DNA of 64,000 bases from an uncultured Fibrobacter sp. (lineage in GTDB: Bacteria; Fibrobacterota; Fibrobacteria; Fibrobacterales; Fibrobacteraceae), in assembly GCF_947305105.1 (NCBI RefSeq), contig NZ_CAMZCS010000012.1, positions 1 to 64,000 on the forward strand, read 5' to 3'. The notes under the pieces were generated by a model. It made no database searches, had not been told where the DNA came from, and saw only the letters and a program-made list of their open reading frames with translations. The position numbers and the translations under genes were made by a program. Each line of letters begins with the position of its first letter. Within the stretch, counting starts at the first letter, position 1. This document shows, piece by piece, positions 57,433-64,000 of this stretch.

Positions 57433-58983
57433 GTGATATTGCAAAAGCGGCTCAAAAAATCCATTTTCGGCGGTCTGTTCCGGTTTATTCCCGTTGCTCT
57501 TTTGGCGAGTGCATCGGATGCGGCCCTGCTTTGGGGAATCCGCGCCTTTATGCGGATTCTGTCGGGCGAGCCGGTTGTCGGGCTTACGGAATGGATTGCC
57601 CTGATGCTCCTTTTGACCGTTTTGCGCTTCGTGTTCATGCTCTGGAAGGTCCGCATTTCCGAAAAGTGGGCCTATGGCGTGGGGGCGCTCGTCTTGGGGT
57701 GGTTCCTGCGCACGCTGAGGAACCTTGCCCCCTCGAATTTTCACGGTCCGGAGGGGGAGCGTGCTGTCGAGTCGGCCTACGAATCGACCCAGGTGTTGCA
57801 GTCCAACAGTTCGGTATGCTTCCAGGCGGTGCAAGCCGTTCTACAGCTCGTCGTCTTTTTGCCGGTGCTTTTTTACATCTCGTGGCCGCTTACTTTGTTC
57901 CTTTTCGTGGTCGTCGTGCCGCTGATTGGCTGGATGCAGCGCAAGATCCACCGGATGGGGCCCGAAGAGGAGTCTCTCCTGGAGGCCCGTGCGGTTTTCC
58001 GCCAGGACCTTGGGCTTGCCCGCAGGCTGTTCCGCCGGTGGAGTTCTCGTTACGAACGGAACCACGTTTCCGGCGGCCTCATGGAATCCGTGCGTTCGCT
58101 GCGGGACCGGGGGCTTTCGACTTCTGTCCGCAAGGGGGCACTTTCGCTCACGGCAGAGACGGTCTCGGTGCTTGCCATGGTGGTGGTCCTGGCGTTCTGC
58201 GCCAAGCTAATTTCTTCGGGCTGGATGGACGGTACGGGGCTCGTGTTGTTCTGCTCGGCCGTGCTGCTTTGCTACAAGCCGGTTAAGGAATGCGCCAGGG
58301 TGGTGCCCCAGATGCGCGCTTCGGCCACTGCGTACAACGTTCTTGTCCGCTTTGGCTGCCTCCCCAAACGCAAGCCGTGCGGGGGCAACCGCGACGATGG
58401 CCTGCATGTGGATGACGGGCGCTTCCAGTACGAGGGGAGCGATGCCGCCCTGTTTCGCGGGATTTCTTTTTCGTGGGACCGCTCCAAGCCGGTGCTGCTG
58501 CGTGGCCGCAACGGGGTAGGCAAGTCGACGCTTTTGCGCCTTGCGGCGGGCCTGGAAGAATGGCAAGGGGATGCCAAGATGCCCCGGGACGTGTTCTTTG
58601 TTGCGCAAGACCTGGAACTTCCGCCAAGGTTTATTTTGCAAGAGCTTCTCAAGCGGAAATCCGGCACCATCGACAAGTTTATTCAAGCCTCCGGGACCGA
58701 AAAACTTGTGCCCAGGGAAAGCCTTTCTGGGGGCCAGCGTGCCCGCGTCGCCTTGCTGTGGGCGCTTGCTTCTGATTCGAGTACGGTGCTTCTGGACGAG
58801 CCTTTCGCTTCCATCGCCCTCGCCGACAGGGAACCGCTTTTGGAGTCGTTCCTGGATGCGGCGGCAGCGCTTCACAAGTGGACTATCGTCGTGAGTCACG
58901 ACAGCCTGGGTGCCTCCGTCGAAGGGCGCTTCCGCGTTGTCGATATGGAAGCCCTGGTGGGAGGTGGCGTTGTCGAAGGTTAG
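57433..58983 (+). CDS. ABC transporter, fused membrane and ATP-binding domains
   Basis: 516 aa. An N-terminal membrane domain with five to six helices (about 15-290) joins an ATPase domain: Walker A RGRNGVGKSTLLRLAAGL, signature SLSGGQRARVALLWA, Walker B STVLLDEPFAS, H-loop VSHDSLG. The layout is that of half-size exporters of the CydCD/lipid type, but the membrane part is short and divergent. Substrate unknown. It heads a run of overlapping genes with an ICMT-like enzyme, a Kdo-transferase-like protein and ispH, which hints at envelope work. The start is a GTG; TTG 57439 is an alternative. Confidence 0.8.
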   Translation: MILQKRLKKSIFGGLFRFIPVALLASASDAALLWGIRAFMRILSGEPVVGLTEWIALMLLLTVLRFVFMLWKVRISEKWAYGVGALVLGWFLRTLRNLAPSNFHGPEGERAVESAYESTQVLQSNSSVCFQAVQAVLQLVVFLPVLFYISWPLTLFLFVVVVPLIGWMQRKIHRMGPEEESLLEARAVFRQDLGLARRLFRRWSSRYERNHVSGGLMESVRSLRDRGLSTSVRKGALSLTAETVSVLAMVVVLAFCAKLISSGWMDGTGLVLFCSAVLLCYKPVKECARVVPQMRASATAYNVLVRFGCLPKRKPCGGNRDDGLHVDDGRFQYEGSDAALFRGISFSWDRSKPVLLRGRNGVGKSTLLRLAAGLEEWQGDAKMPRDVFFVAQDLELPPRFILQELLKRKSGTIDKFIQASGTEKLVPRESLSGGQRARVALLWALASDSSTVLLDEPFASIALADREPLLESFLDAAAALHKWTIVVSHDSLGASVEGRFRVVDMEALVGGGVVEG

Positions 58984-59590
58984 CCCGTTCATCTACCGGT
59001 ATCGCGGGTACATCCTTGCCGTCATGGCGTTTGCCATGCTGCTGCTCCCGTTTGCTCTGGATGTCCGGCCTGCTGACCCGTTCGGCTCGGTTCTTGGGCT
59101 TGCCGCCATCGTGCTTTGCCTCTTGTGTAACGCCTTGGGCCTTGTGCTTCGTGTGTGGGCGCGTCGCTATATTGGGGAACATACCCGCGGGAGCGTGCAC
59201 GCTGCCGAATCTCTTGTGACTAGTGGCCCTTACGCCTATATCAGGCACCCGCTTTACGTGTCGAATACGGCTTTTGCCTGCGGGCTGGTGCTGCTCCAGT
59301 TCGGGATTTCGCCTTTGGCTCTCCCTTTTGTGCTGGCTGTCGTCCTTTTCGAGGTGGCGCTTTCCCGTGCGGAGGATCGTTTTTTGGAAGGGCGTTTTGG
59401 GGATGCTTGGCAAGCCTGGGCGAAGGAAACGCCCCCATTTTTCCCTGGTTTGAGAAGCCGTGTGGGCGGTGGCCGGACGGCGAAACTGGCAAAACGCACC
59501 CGTTGGAAGGCCTTTGCGGCCGATGCCTCCACGTGGGCGTGGCTCGTGTTTGTTAATTTTCTTGTGGTATGTTCAAGGTCGTTGATTTAG
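58970..59590 (+). CDS. ICMT-like membrane methyltransferase
   Basis: 206 aa with four to five hydrophobic helices. The family motif is GPYAYIRHPLYVSNTAF with RVWARRYIG before it and SRAEDRFLEGRFGDAWQAWA after (Glu-Glu motif as AEDRF). Isoprenylcysteine carboxyl methyltransferase-type proteins use SAM to methylate lipids or prenyl groups in the membrane. GGGAGG lies 5 nt before TTG 58970, which is preferred over upstream in-frame codons. It overlaps the ABC gene by 14 nt and the next gene by 22 nt. Confidence 0.75.
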   Translation: MSKVSPFIYRYRGYILAVMAFAMLLLPFALDVRPADPFGSVLGLAAIVLCLLCNALGLVLRVWARRYIGEHTRGSVHAAESLVTSGPYAYIRHPLYVSNTAFACGLVLLQFGISPLALPFVLAVVLFEVALSRAEDRFLEGRFGDAWQAWAKETPPFFPGLRSRVGGGRTAKLAKRTRWKAFAADASTWAWLVFVNFLVVCSRSLI

Positions 59591-60744
59591 CCCGCGTGGC
59601 ATTAGGTTCTGTCGCCCAGGTGGCGTCCAAGGTGCCGGTTGTCGAACAGACGTTTCACATGAAGGAACGTCTCTACGGGCCGTGGCCCGAGGGCCCTTTC
59701 TTGTGGATGCACGGGGCGAGTCTCGGGGAATGCAAGATGCTTCTGAACCTCGCGACCTTCCTGCAACAGGATTTGCCCGGTTGCCCTAAGATTTTGCTCA
59801 CGACGCAGAAAGCAGAAATTTTGCCCTTCCTCAAAGAGACTGCTCCTAGTGTTGAATCCGCCATTGCTCCTGCCGATACGCCAAGTGCGATGAGAACGTT
59901 TGTTCAAAGTGTCCGCCCGCTGGGGTTGATTCTTGGGGAAAACGAATTGTGGCCTGGCTACCTTTCGGCGATGCACCGTCGTAATGGGCTCTCTCCCGTG
60001 GCGCTTGTTTCGGGCCGGTATCGTTCCTCGCTTCCGGGGGTAGACATGTCTGCCATTGGCTTTGCCTGCATGCAGACGGGTTCGGACCTCGCTCGCTTTT
60101 TGAATGTTGCTGCCCGTGGTAACATCTCGAAGATGATGATCGGGGGTGACTGGAAACTTTTGCCTTGGGCGCGTTCGAATGCAAAAATCGAGCCCCCTGA
60201 AAATCCGACCGTAGATACAGCGTTTATCTCTATGCACATGGCCGAATGGGCGAGCCTTTCGCGCATGCTGTTCTCGTCTATCATGCGCCAGGAATCGGTG
60301 GTGCTCGTTCCGCGTCATCTTTCGGAGCTGGATGCCTTCCGCAAGGCTTTGCACGACCAGGAAATCATGATATTGGACTGGCCGCTGGTGCAGAAGGGTG
60401 CTGTGTCTGTCGTTAGCCAGTACGGACGTACCACGGAAGTTTTTGCGACGTCGCGCACTTGCGTCATTGGCGGATCGTTCTGCCGTAACCTTGGTGTACA
60501 TGATTTTTGGGAACCGCTCCAGATGGGCGTTGCTACGTGCATTGGCCCCTATGCCTCGGGGAAAAAGGAATGTATCGAATCGCTTTTGCGCGAGGGCGTT
60601 GTTACGCAGTTGAAATCGACCGCAAGTTATTCGAAGCGTCCCTTGCCCGATGTGCGGTTGGTGCGCACGTTCCTAGCTCATGAACAAGCTAAAATTATGG
60701 ATTCCTACAACCAGCTTTTGGATTACCTGAAGGAATTGCTCTGA
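59569..60744 (+). CDS. waaA: Kdo transferase-like glycosyltransferase (GT30)
   Basis: 391 aa. FLWMHGASLGECK corresponds to the WaaA segment with its catalytic Glu, GENELWPGYL to the E-x-E-L-W-P motif, and GGSFCRNLGVHDFWEP to the GGSF...GGHNxLEP sugar-nucleotide motif. WaaA adds Kdo to lipid A precursors at the inner membrane. The sequence is divergent and lacks the usual N-terminal membrane anchor, so the exact acceptor is uncertain. Its TGA overlaps the ispH ATG. Confidence 0.7.
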   Translation: MFKVVDLARVALGSVAQVASKVPVVEQTFHMKERLYGPWPEGPFLWMHGASLGECKMLLNLATFLQQDLPGCPKILLTTQKAEILPFLKETAPSVESAIAPADTPSAMRTFVQSVRPLGLILGENELWPGYLSAMHRRNGLSPVALVSGRYRSSLPGVDMSAIGFACMQTGSDLARFLNVAARGNISKMMIGGDWKLLPWARSNAKIEPPENPTVDTAFISMHMAEWASLSRMLFSSIMRQESVVLVPRHLSELDAFRKALHDQEIMILDWPLVQKGAVSVVSQYGRTTEVFATSRTCVIGGSFCRNLGVHDFWEPLQMGVATCIGPYASGKKECIESLLREGVVTQLKSTASYSKRPLPDVRLVRTFLAHEQAKIMDSYNQLLDYLKELL

Positions 60745-61676
60745 TGAAAAAATTAGTCCTTGCTACGCCCCGCGGTTTCTGTGCCGGCGTGGACCGTGCT
60801 ATACATGTGGTCGAGAAAGCTCTCGAAAAGTTTGGTGCTCCTATCTATGTGCGCCACGAAATCGTACACAACCAGTTCGTGGTCGATTCCCTCAAGAGCA
60901 AGGGCGTCGTCTTTGTCGACGAGGTCGACGAGGTCCCGGAAGGCTCCGTAGTCATCTTTTCGGCTCACGGCGTGGCCGAACACATCTATGCCGATGCCGA
61001 GAAAAGGCACTTGCATGTGCTGGACGCGAGCTGCCCGCTGGTGCTCCGCGTACATTATAGTGCAAAACGCCACTACGCCGCTGGCCGTCACATCATCCTT
61101 ATTGGCCATGCGGGCCATGCCGAGGTGGAAGGCACCCTGGGGCAACTTCCCGAAGGTTCCATTACGCTCCTCCGCAACGAGCAGGATGTGGAAAACTTGG
61201 TCATCCCCGAGGGCAAGGAACTGGCCTACATCACGCAGACTACGCTTTCGGTGGCAGAGACCCGCAAGATTATTGCCGCGCTCAAGTTCCGTTTCCCCAA
61301 TATTGTCGGCCCAGAAGCTGGGGATTTGTGCTATGCGACCGGGAATCGCCAGGCGGCGGTCCTCGATCTTTGCAAAAAAATCGACCTTTTGCTGGTCGTC
61401 GGGGCAAAAAACTCGTCAAATTCCTCCCGTCTTATGGAATTGGGGCTTGAACAGGGCATCCAGAGCCACCTTATCGCCGGGGTGGACGACCTGGATCCGG
61501 CTTGGTTCGACAAAATCGATGCTGTTGGCCTGTCCAGCGGTGCCAGTGCGCCTGAAATTCTAGTTCAGGAGGTCGTCGAGTGGCTGAGGGACAAGTTTGG
61601 CCCGATTTCAATCGAAAATTTCGTAAAATTGGTAGAATCGACCAAATTTAACCTCCCGAAAGAACTGCAAAATTGA
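60744..61676 (+). CDS. ispH: 4-hydroxy-3-methylbut-2-enyl diphosphate reductase
   Basis: 310 aa, the usual length. The three cluster-binding cysteines appear in TPRGFCAGVDRA, LDASCPLVLRVH and GDLCYATGNRQ; the catalytic Glu/His surroundings (VRHEIVHNQFVV, SAHGV, GHAGHAEVEGT) are intact. IspH makes IPP and DMAPP in the last step of the MEP pathway. Translationally coupled to the gene before it. Confidence 0.96.
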   Translation: MKKLVLATPRGFCAGVDRAIHVVEKALEKFGAPIYVRHEIVHNQFVVDSLKSKGVVFVDEVDEVPEGSVVIFSAHGVAEHIYADAEKRHLHVLDASCPLVLRVHYSAKRHYAAGRHIILIGHAGHAEVEGTLGQLPEGSITLLRNEQDVENLVIPEGKELAYITQTTLSVAETRKIIAALKFRFPNIVGPEAGDLCYATGNRQAAVLDLCKKIDLLLVVGAKNSSNSSRLMELGLEQGIQSHLIAGVDDLDPAWFDKIDAVGLSSGASAPEILVQEVVEWLRDKFGPISIENFVKLVESTKFNLPKELQN

Positions 61677-61693
61677 AATTGCAATGAAAATGG

Positions 61694-61722
61694 TTGACAG
61701 TTTCGAAACTTTTAACTAAAAT
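61694..61722 (+). promoter_or_regulatory. Promoter of rpmB
   Basis: TTGACA (61694-61699), 17-nt spacer, TAAAAT (61717-61722). Confidence 0.75.
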
Positions 61723-61753
61723 TGGTGTCCGTAAAAAACAACGGAGTTTAATT

Positions 61754-61975
61754 ATGAGCCGTATTTGTGAAGTCACCGGAAAAGCCGGCCTCGTGGGCAA
61801 CATGGTTTCCCACTCTAACCGTAAGAAGTTGATGAAGCAGCTTCCGAACCTCCAGAAGAAGCGTTTCTATATCCCCGAAGAAGATCGCTGGGTGACCCTC
61901 CGCGTGAGCGCCGCTGGTCTCCGCACGATCAACAAGCTCGGTATCCAGACCGTAGCTCAGGAACTCGGAATCTAA
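61754..61975 (+). CDS. rpmB: 50S ribosomal protein L28
   Basis: 73 aa. MSRICEVTGKAGLVGNMVSH, KKRFYIPEEDRWVTLRVSA and LRTINKLG are diagnostic of L28. Only one Cys is left of the zinc-binding set found in some L28. ATG 61754 follows ACGGAG; a longer in-frame start would run back into the promoter. Confidence 0.95.
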   Translation: MSRICEVTGKAGLVGNMVSHSNRKKLMKQLPNLQKKRFYIPEEDRWVTLRVSAAGLRTINKLGIQTVAQELGI

Positions 61976-61998
61976 TTCCCGTTTCGGAACGAAATTTA

Positions 61999-62026
61999 AC
62001 CGCCAAGGCAGCCCTTGGCGGTGTTT
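61999..62026 (+). terminator. Terminator of rpmB
   Basis: ACCGCCAAGG-cagc-CCTTGGCGGT followed by GTTTTG. Confidence 0.85.
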
Positions 62027-62153
62027 TGTGTATCTGTATAAGACGAGAGACTAGAGACTAGGATCTAGTGAATAGAAATCACGCCCTTCGTGCGTTAATA
62101 GCAGACGGCGAAGCCGTGATATTTTTCCCTAGCCCCTAGATTCTAGCCCCTAA

Positions 62154-62801
62154 TCACTTCTTAATAAACTGCGGTACGCCTTTGTACTTGGCCATGCTCT
62201 GCATGATGCTGCCGAGTTCCCAGTCCTTTTCCTTGAGCCTTCTGCGCAGCAGGGCGACGAAGACTTCCATGAGCATTTCGCAGTCGTAGACCGCGCGGTG
62301 CATCTTTTCGGAGTCGATTTTCATCGAGATTTCGCCACGCTTCATGAACAGGCCAGCCATGTAGCCGAGCTTGTGGTTCGGGAGTTCGGGCAGGATGGTC
62401 TTGCTGATGGCGAGGCTGTCGACGACCGGGTTGCCCGGGACGAGCTGCGGGTTCTTGGCATAGGCTTCGCGGAGGAAACTCGCGTCGAAGTTCGCGTTGT
62501 GGGCGAGGAGAATGGTGCCCTGACCGCAGAACGCGGTGAATTTCTTGAGGCATTCGCCTACCGGGGGAGCGTCTTCGACCATCTTGTCGGTGATGTGGTT
62601 GACGCTTGAAGCTTCGGCAGGGATGAGCATGTTCGGCTTGACGAACGTCTCGAATTCCGAAATCATCTTGGGGACGACTTTGCCATCACGAGTCTCGACG
62701 GTAAACTTTACCGCACCGATTTCAATGATTTCATCTTTTACGTTGCTGAGGCCGGTGGTTTCGAGGTCGAATGCTACAAATTTCGGAGGTAATGCAATCA
62801 C
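62154..62801 (-). CDS. DnaQ-like 3'-5' exonuclease (DEDDh)
   Basis: 215 aa from GTG 62801. Exo I FVAFDLETTGLS, Exo II LAHNANFDASFL and Exo III HRAVYDCEML give the DEDDh set (DxE, D, H-x4-D). Such proteins proofread as the epsilon subunit of DNA polymerase III or trim RNA/DNA on their own. AGGAAGA lies 5 nt before the GTG; a TTG at 62834 would add 11 basic residues. It is followed on the + side by CTAG-type repeat text (62045-62150). Confidence 0.85.
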   Translation of the reverse strand: MIALPPKFVAFDLETTGLSNVKDEIIEIGAVKFTVETRDGKVVPKMISEFETFVKPNMLIPAEASSVNHITDKMVEDAPPVGECLKKFTAFCGQGTILLAHNANFDASFLREAYAKNPQLVPGNPVVDSLAISKTILPELPNHKLGYMAGLFMKRGEISMKIDSEKMHRAVYDCEMLMEVFVALLRRRLKEKDWELGSIMQSMAKYKGVPQFIKK

Positions 62802-62849
62802 GGATTTCTTCCTTTTTTTGGAACCATAAATCAAATGGTTGGGCTTGCC

Positions 62850-63359
62850 CTAAAGATACTTAATTTCGACGTCAATTGATGACAGCGGGAGCGGTACGAC
62901 GAACTTATCCCATGTGTTGAGCGTGATGTGCGCTCCGTAATGCGGGACGATGTGCCAGAGGGGCGTGCCGCTGCTTTCGGCAAGCCACTTGGAGCCGGGC
63001 TTGACTTCGAGTGCCGGACCGCGGGGGCCATCGAGGGCCATCCCGGCGAACCTTCCCGCACGCAGGCTGCGGAGGATGTGCCGGACGTTCAACGGACCAT
63101 CTGTATCGGAACCGCGTGTGACTTCGAAGCCGAGCGATGTTGTTGCAAGTGCGAGAATTTCTCCGTCGCCGGACTTGGAGACGAGGATGTGAACTCCTTT
63201 GTCCTTGAATGCGGCGCAACTCGCGAGCAGGTCCCGGTGCCACAATCCGAGCACACCGGGGCGGAAATCTTCCGGGGTGTGCAGACGAATGCGTAGGCTG
63301 CGCATCCAGAGTGCACCTAATTTGGCAAAAAACTTTGTTTTTAACGGGATTTTGCTCAT
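62850..63359 (-). CDS. DUF374 lysophospholipid acyltransferase-like protein
   Basis: 169 aa. VLGLWHRDLLASCAAFKDKG resembles the acyltransferase His block (usually HxxxxD, here HRDLL), and SKSGDGEILALATTSLGFEVTRGS with MALDGPRGPALEVKPGSKWLA are the DUF374 signatures. DUF374 proteins belong to the LpxL/PlsC-like fold and are thought to act on lipid A or phospholipids. No clear membrane helix. Short for the family (usually about 200 aa). ATG 63359; weak SD. Confidence 0.8.
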   Translation of the reverse strand: MSKIPLKTKFFAKLGALWMRSLRIRLHTPEDFRPGVLGLWHRDLLASCAAFKDKGVHILVSKSGDGEILALATTSLGFEVTRGSDTDGPLNVRHILRSLRAGRFAGMALDGPRGPALEVKPGSKWLAESSGTPLWHIVPHYGAHITLNTWDKFVVPLPLSSIDVEIKYL

Positions 63360-63407
63360 CGTGGTCAAAGATAGCTTTGTTTTTTTGACTTTTTTCGGAG
63401 TGAACCC

Positions 63408-63436
63408 TTGGAAATTTACCGATTTTTACCTATATT
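63408..63436 (+). promoter_or_regulatory. Promoter of tRNA-Cys
   Basis: TTGGAA (63408-63413), 17-nt spacer, TATATT (63431-63436), 12 nt before the mature 5' end. Confidence 0.75.
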
Positions 63437-63448
63437 ACCCGCATCTTT

Positions 63449-63521
63449 GGCGACGTACCCAAGTTGGTAAGGGGCGGCTCTGCAAAAGCCTTATTCATCA
63501 GTTCGAGTCTGATCGTTGCCT
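63449..63521 (+). tRNA. tRNA-Cys (GCA)
   Basis: GGCGACG pairs with CGUUGCC (with one G-U), discriminator U as expected for Cys. Anticodon loop CUGCAAA gives GCA. T-arm AUCAG-UUCGAGU-CUGAU. Confidence 0.93.
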
Positions 63522-63525
63522 CTTG

Positions 63526-63560
63526 GAGACTTCCTCTTAAACGAGGGAGTCTCTTTTTTT
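63526..63560 (+). terminator. Terminator of tRNA-Cys
   Basis: GAGACTTCCTC-ttaaac-GAGGGAGTCTC followed by seven T's. Confidence 0.9.
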
Positions 63561-63677
63561 GTCATAAGGATTTTAGGGATATATTGCGTTATTTTTTTGA
63601 TGACGTTGTTTTTTCATGATTGCTGTTGAGTGATGCGGGAGGGGACCCAGCTCGGAGTTGCTGGCTTGAAGGAATAT

Positions 63678-63699
63678 AAAAAAGGCGGCTAGGCCGCCT
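63678..63699 (-). terminator. Terminator of the AlkD-like gene
   Basis: GGCGGC and GCCGCC arms with an A6 run on the + strand, which is a U-run for leftward transcripts. Confidence 0.8.
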
Positions 63700-63726
63700 T
63701 TGATATTCGTGAACTTTGCTTTAATA

Positions 63727-64000
63727 CTAAATCCAGCGAAGGATTTCTTGGGTCGTCTGTTCGGCGAAGGTGTTGTCTTGCACGAACCGGCGGACTTCGA
63801 TGGGATTGATCCTTGCGTATTCGGACAATGCCCTGCGAATGCCGTTGCGGATGTAGTAGTCATCGTCCTTGGCACAGGAGAGGCAGAACTGGCGCAGAAG
63901 CGGCCAATCTGTGTGGTCCTTGTACTGGATCTGGAAAATAATGACGCTGCGGCGAATCCAGATGTTGGGGTCGCGAATCCAGGAGGCGATTTTTGTACGG
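63727..64000 (-). CDS. AlkD-like DNA alkylation repair protein, C-terminal part (runs off the window)
   Basis: About 90 C-terminal residues, read leftward with the start beyond 64000. The peptide reads IASWIRDPNIWIRRSVIIFQ, then a WPLLRQFCLSCAKDDDYYIR region, NGIRRALSEYARINPIEVRR and a final EILRWI. HEAT-like repeats with WIRRS and YYIRNGIxRALxEY are typical of AlkD-family glycosylases, which remove alkylated bases (3-methyladenine, 7-methylguanine). The N-terminal half is not visible. Confidence 0.8.
   Translation of the reverse strand, partial: RTKIASWIRDPNIWIRRSVIIFQIQYKDHTDWPLLRQFCLSCAKDDDYYIRNGIRRALSEYARINPIEVRRFVQDNTFAEQTTQEILRWI

Noticed and set aside
63573-63875. 100-aa leftward frame near the right edge
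   Set aside because: It is in another frame of the AlkD-like gene, which reads through to its stop at 63727, and it crosses that gene's terminator.

Overview
The window looks like a chromosomal segment of a Fibrobacter-type bacterium (Fibrobacterota). The signs are a lipoprotein with the Fibrobacter major paralogous domain (23864-24427), a large lipoprotein resembling a Fibrobacter-restricted paralogous family (44038-46812), a GH5 cellulase with duplicated carbohydrate-binding modules and a C-terminal sorting-type domain (35304-38006), Ser-rich lipoprotein linkers, and promoters of the form TTGACN-17-TATATT that often sit only 6-7 nt before an ATG (apparently leaderless genes). The assignment is inference from gene content.

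Layout. 1-76: start of thrS, leaving leftward. 564-15803: one nine-gene, tightly packed operon: half-size HsdS, HsdM, AlbA_2/Schlafen-type ATP-binding regulator, KAP P-loop NTPase, full-size HsdS, a fused ABC-ATPase/DUF4435 (TOPRIM) protein resembling a merged PARIS AriA-AriB, HsdR, a YgjP-type metallopeptidase and RecQ. It reads as a layered anti-phage island built on a type I restriction-modification system. 15811-22080: two copies of an unrecognised module (strong promoter, structured RNA leader of about 235-330 nt, 57-aa CPxCG microprotein), each followed by an accessory gene (a truncated ORF6N protein; an AlbA_2 protein). Between them lie two lipoproteins, one carrying a barnase-like RNase domain with all key catalytic residues.

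22061-47000: GNAT, BASS transporter, paralogous lipoprotein, AspT-type transporter, an operon of an ABC exporter plus two degenerate PilT-like ATPases and a patatin-like outer-membrane protein, MltG, cellulase, AzlCD, sugar porter, diguanylate cyclase, MFS transporter and the FGE/TolB-like lipoprotein. 46845-54150: housekeeping genes (RNA m5U methyltransferase, tRNA-Gly, infC-rpmI-rplT, M16 peptidase, NERD protein, DEAD-box helicase). 54405-57355: a small accessory interval between tRNA-Ser and tRNA-Glu with repeated tRNA-Ser 3' ends, two lipoproteins sharing a duplicated promoter, and an Rpn-type PD-(D/E)XK protein. 57433-61676: operon of ABC transporter, ICMT-like methyltransferase, Kdo-transferase-like protein and IspH. 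61754-64000: rpmB, DnaQ-like exonuclease, DUF374 acyltransferase, tRNA-Cys and the 3' part of an AlkD-like gene.

The most likely undescribed system is the duplicated RNA/microprotein module: between the copies the 3' RNA arm is identical over about 160 nt while the reading frame has 13 differences, 12 of them silent, so both the RNA and the peptide seem to be under selection. The second candidate is the PARIS-like fusion embedded in the type I R-M operon.
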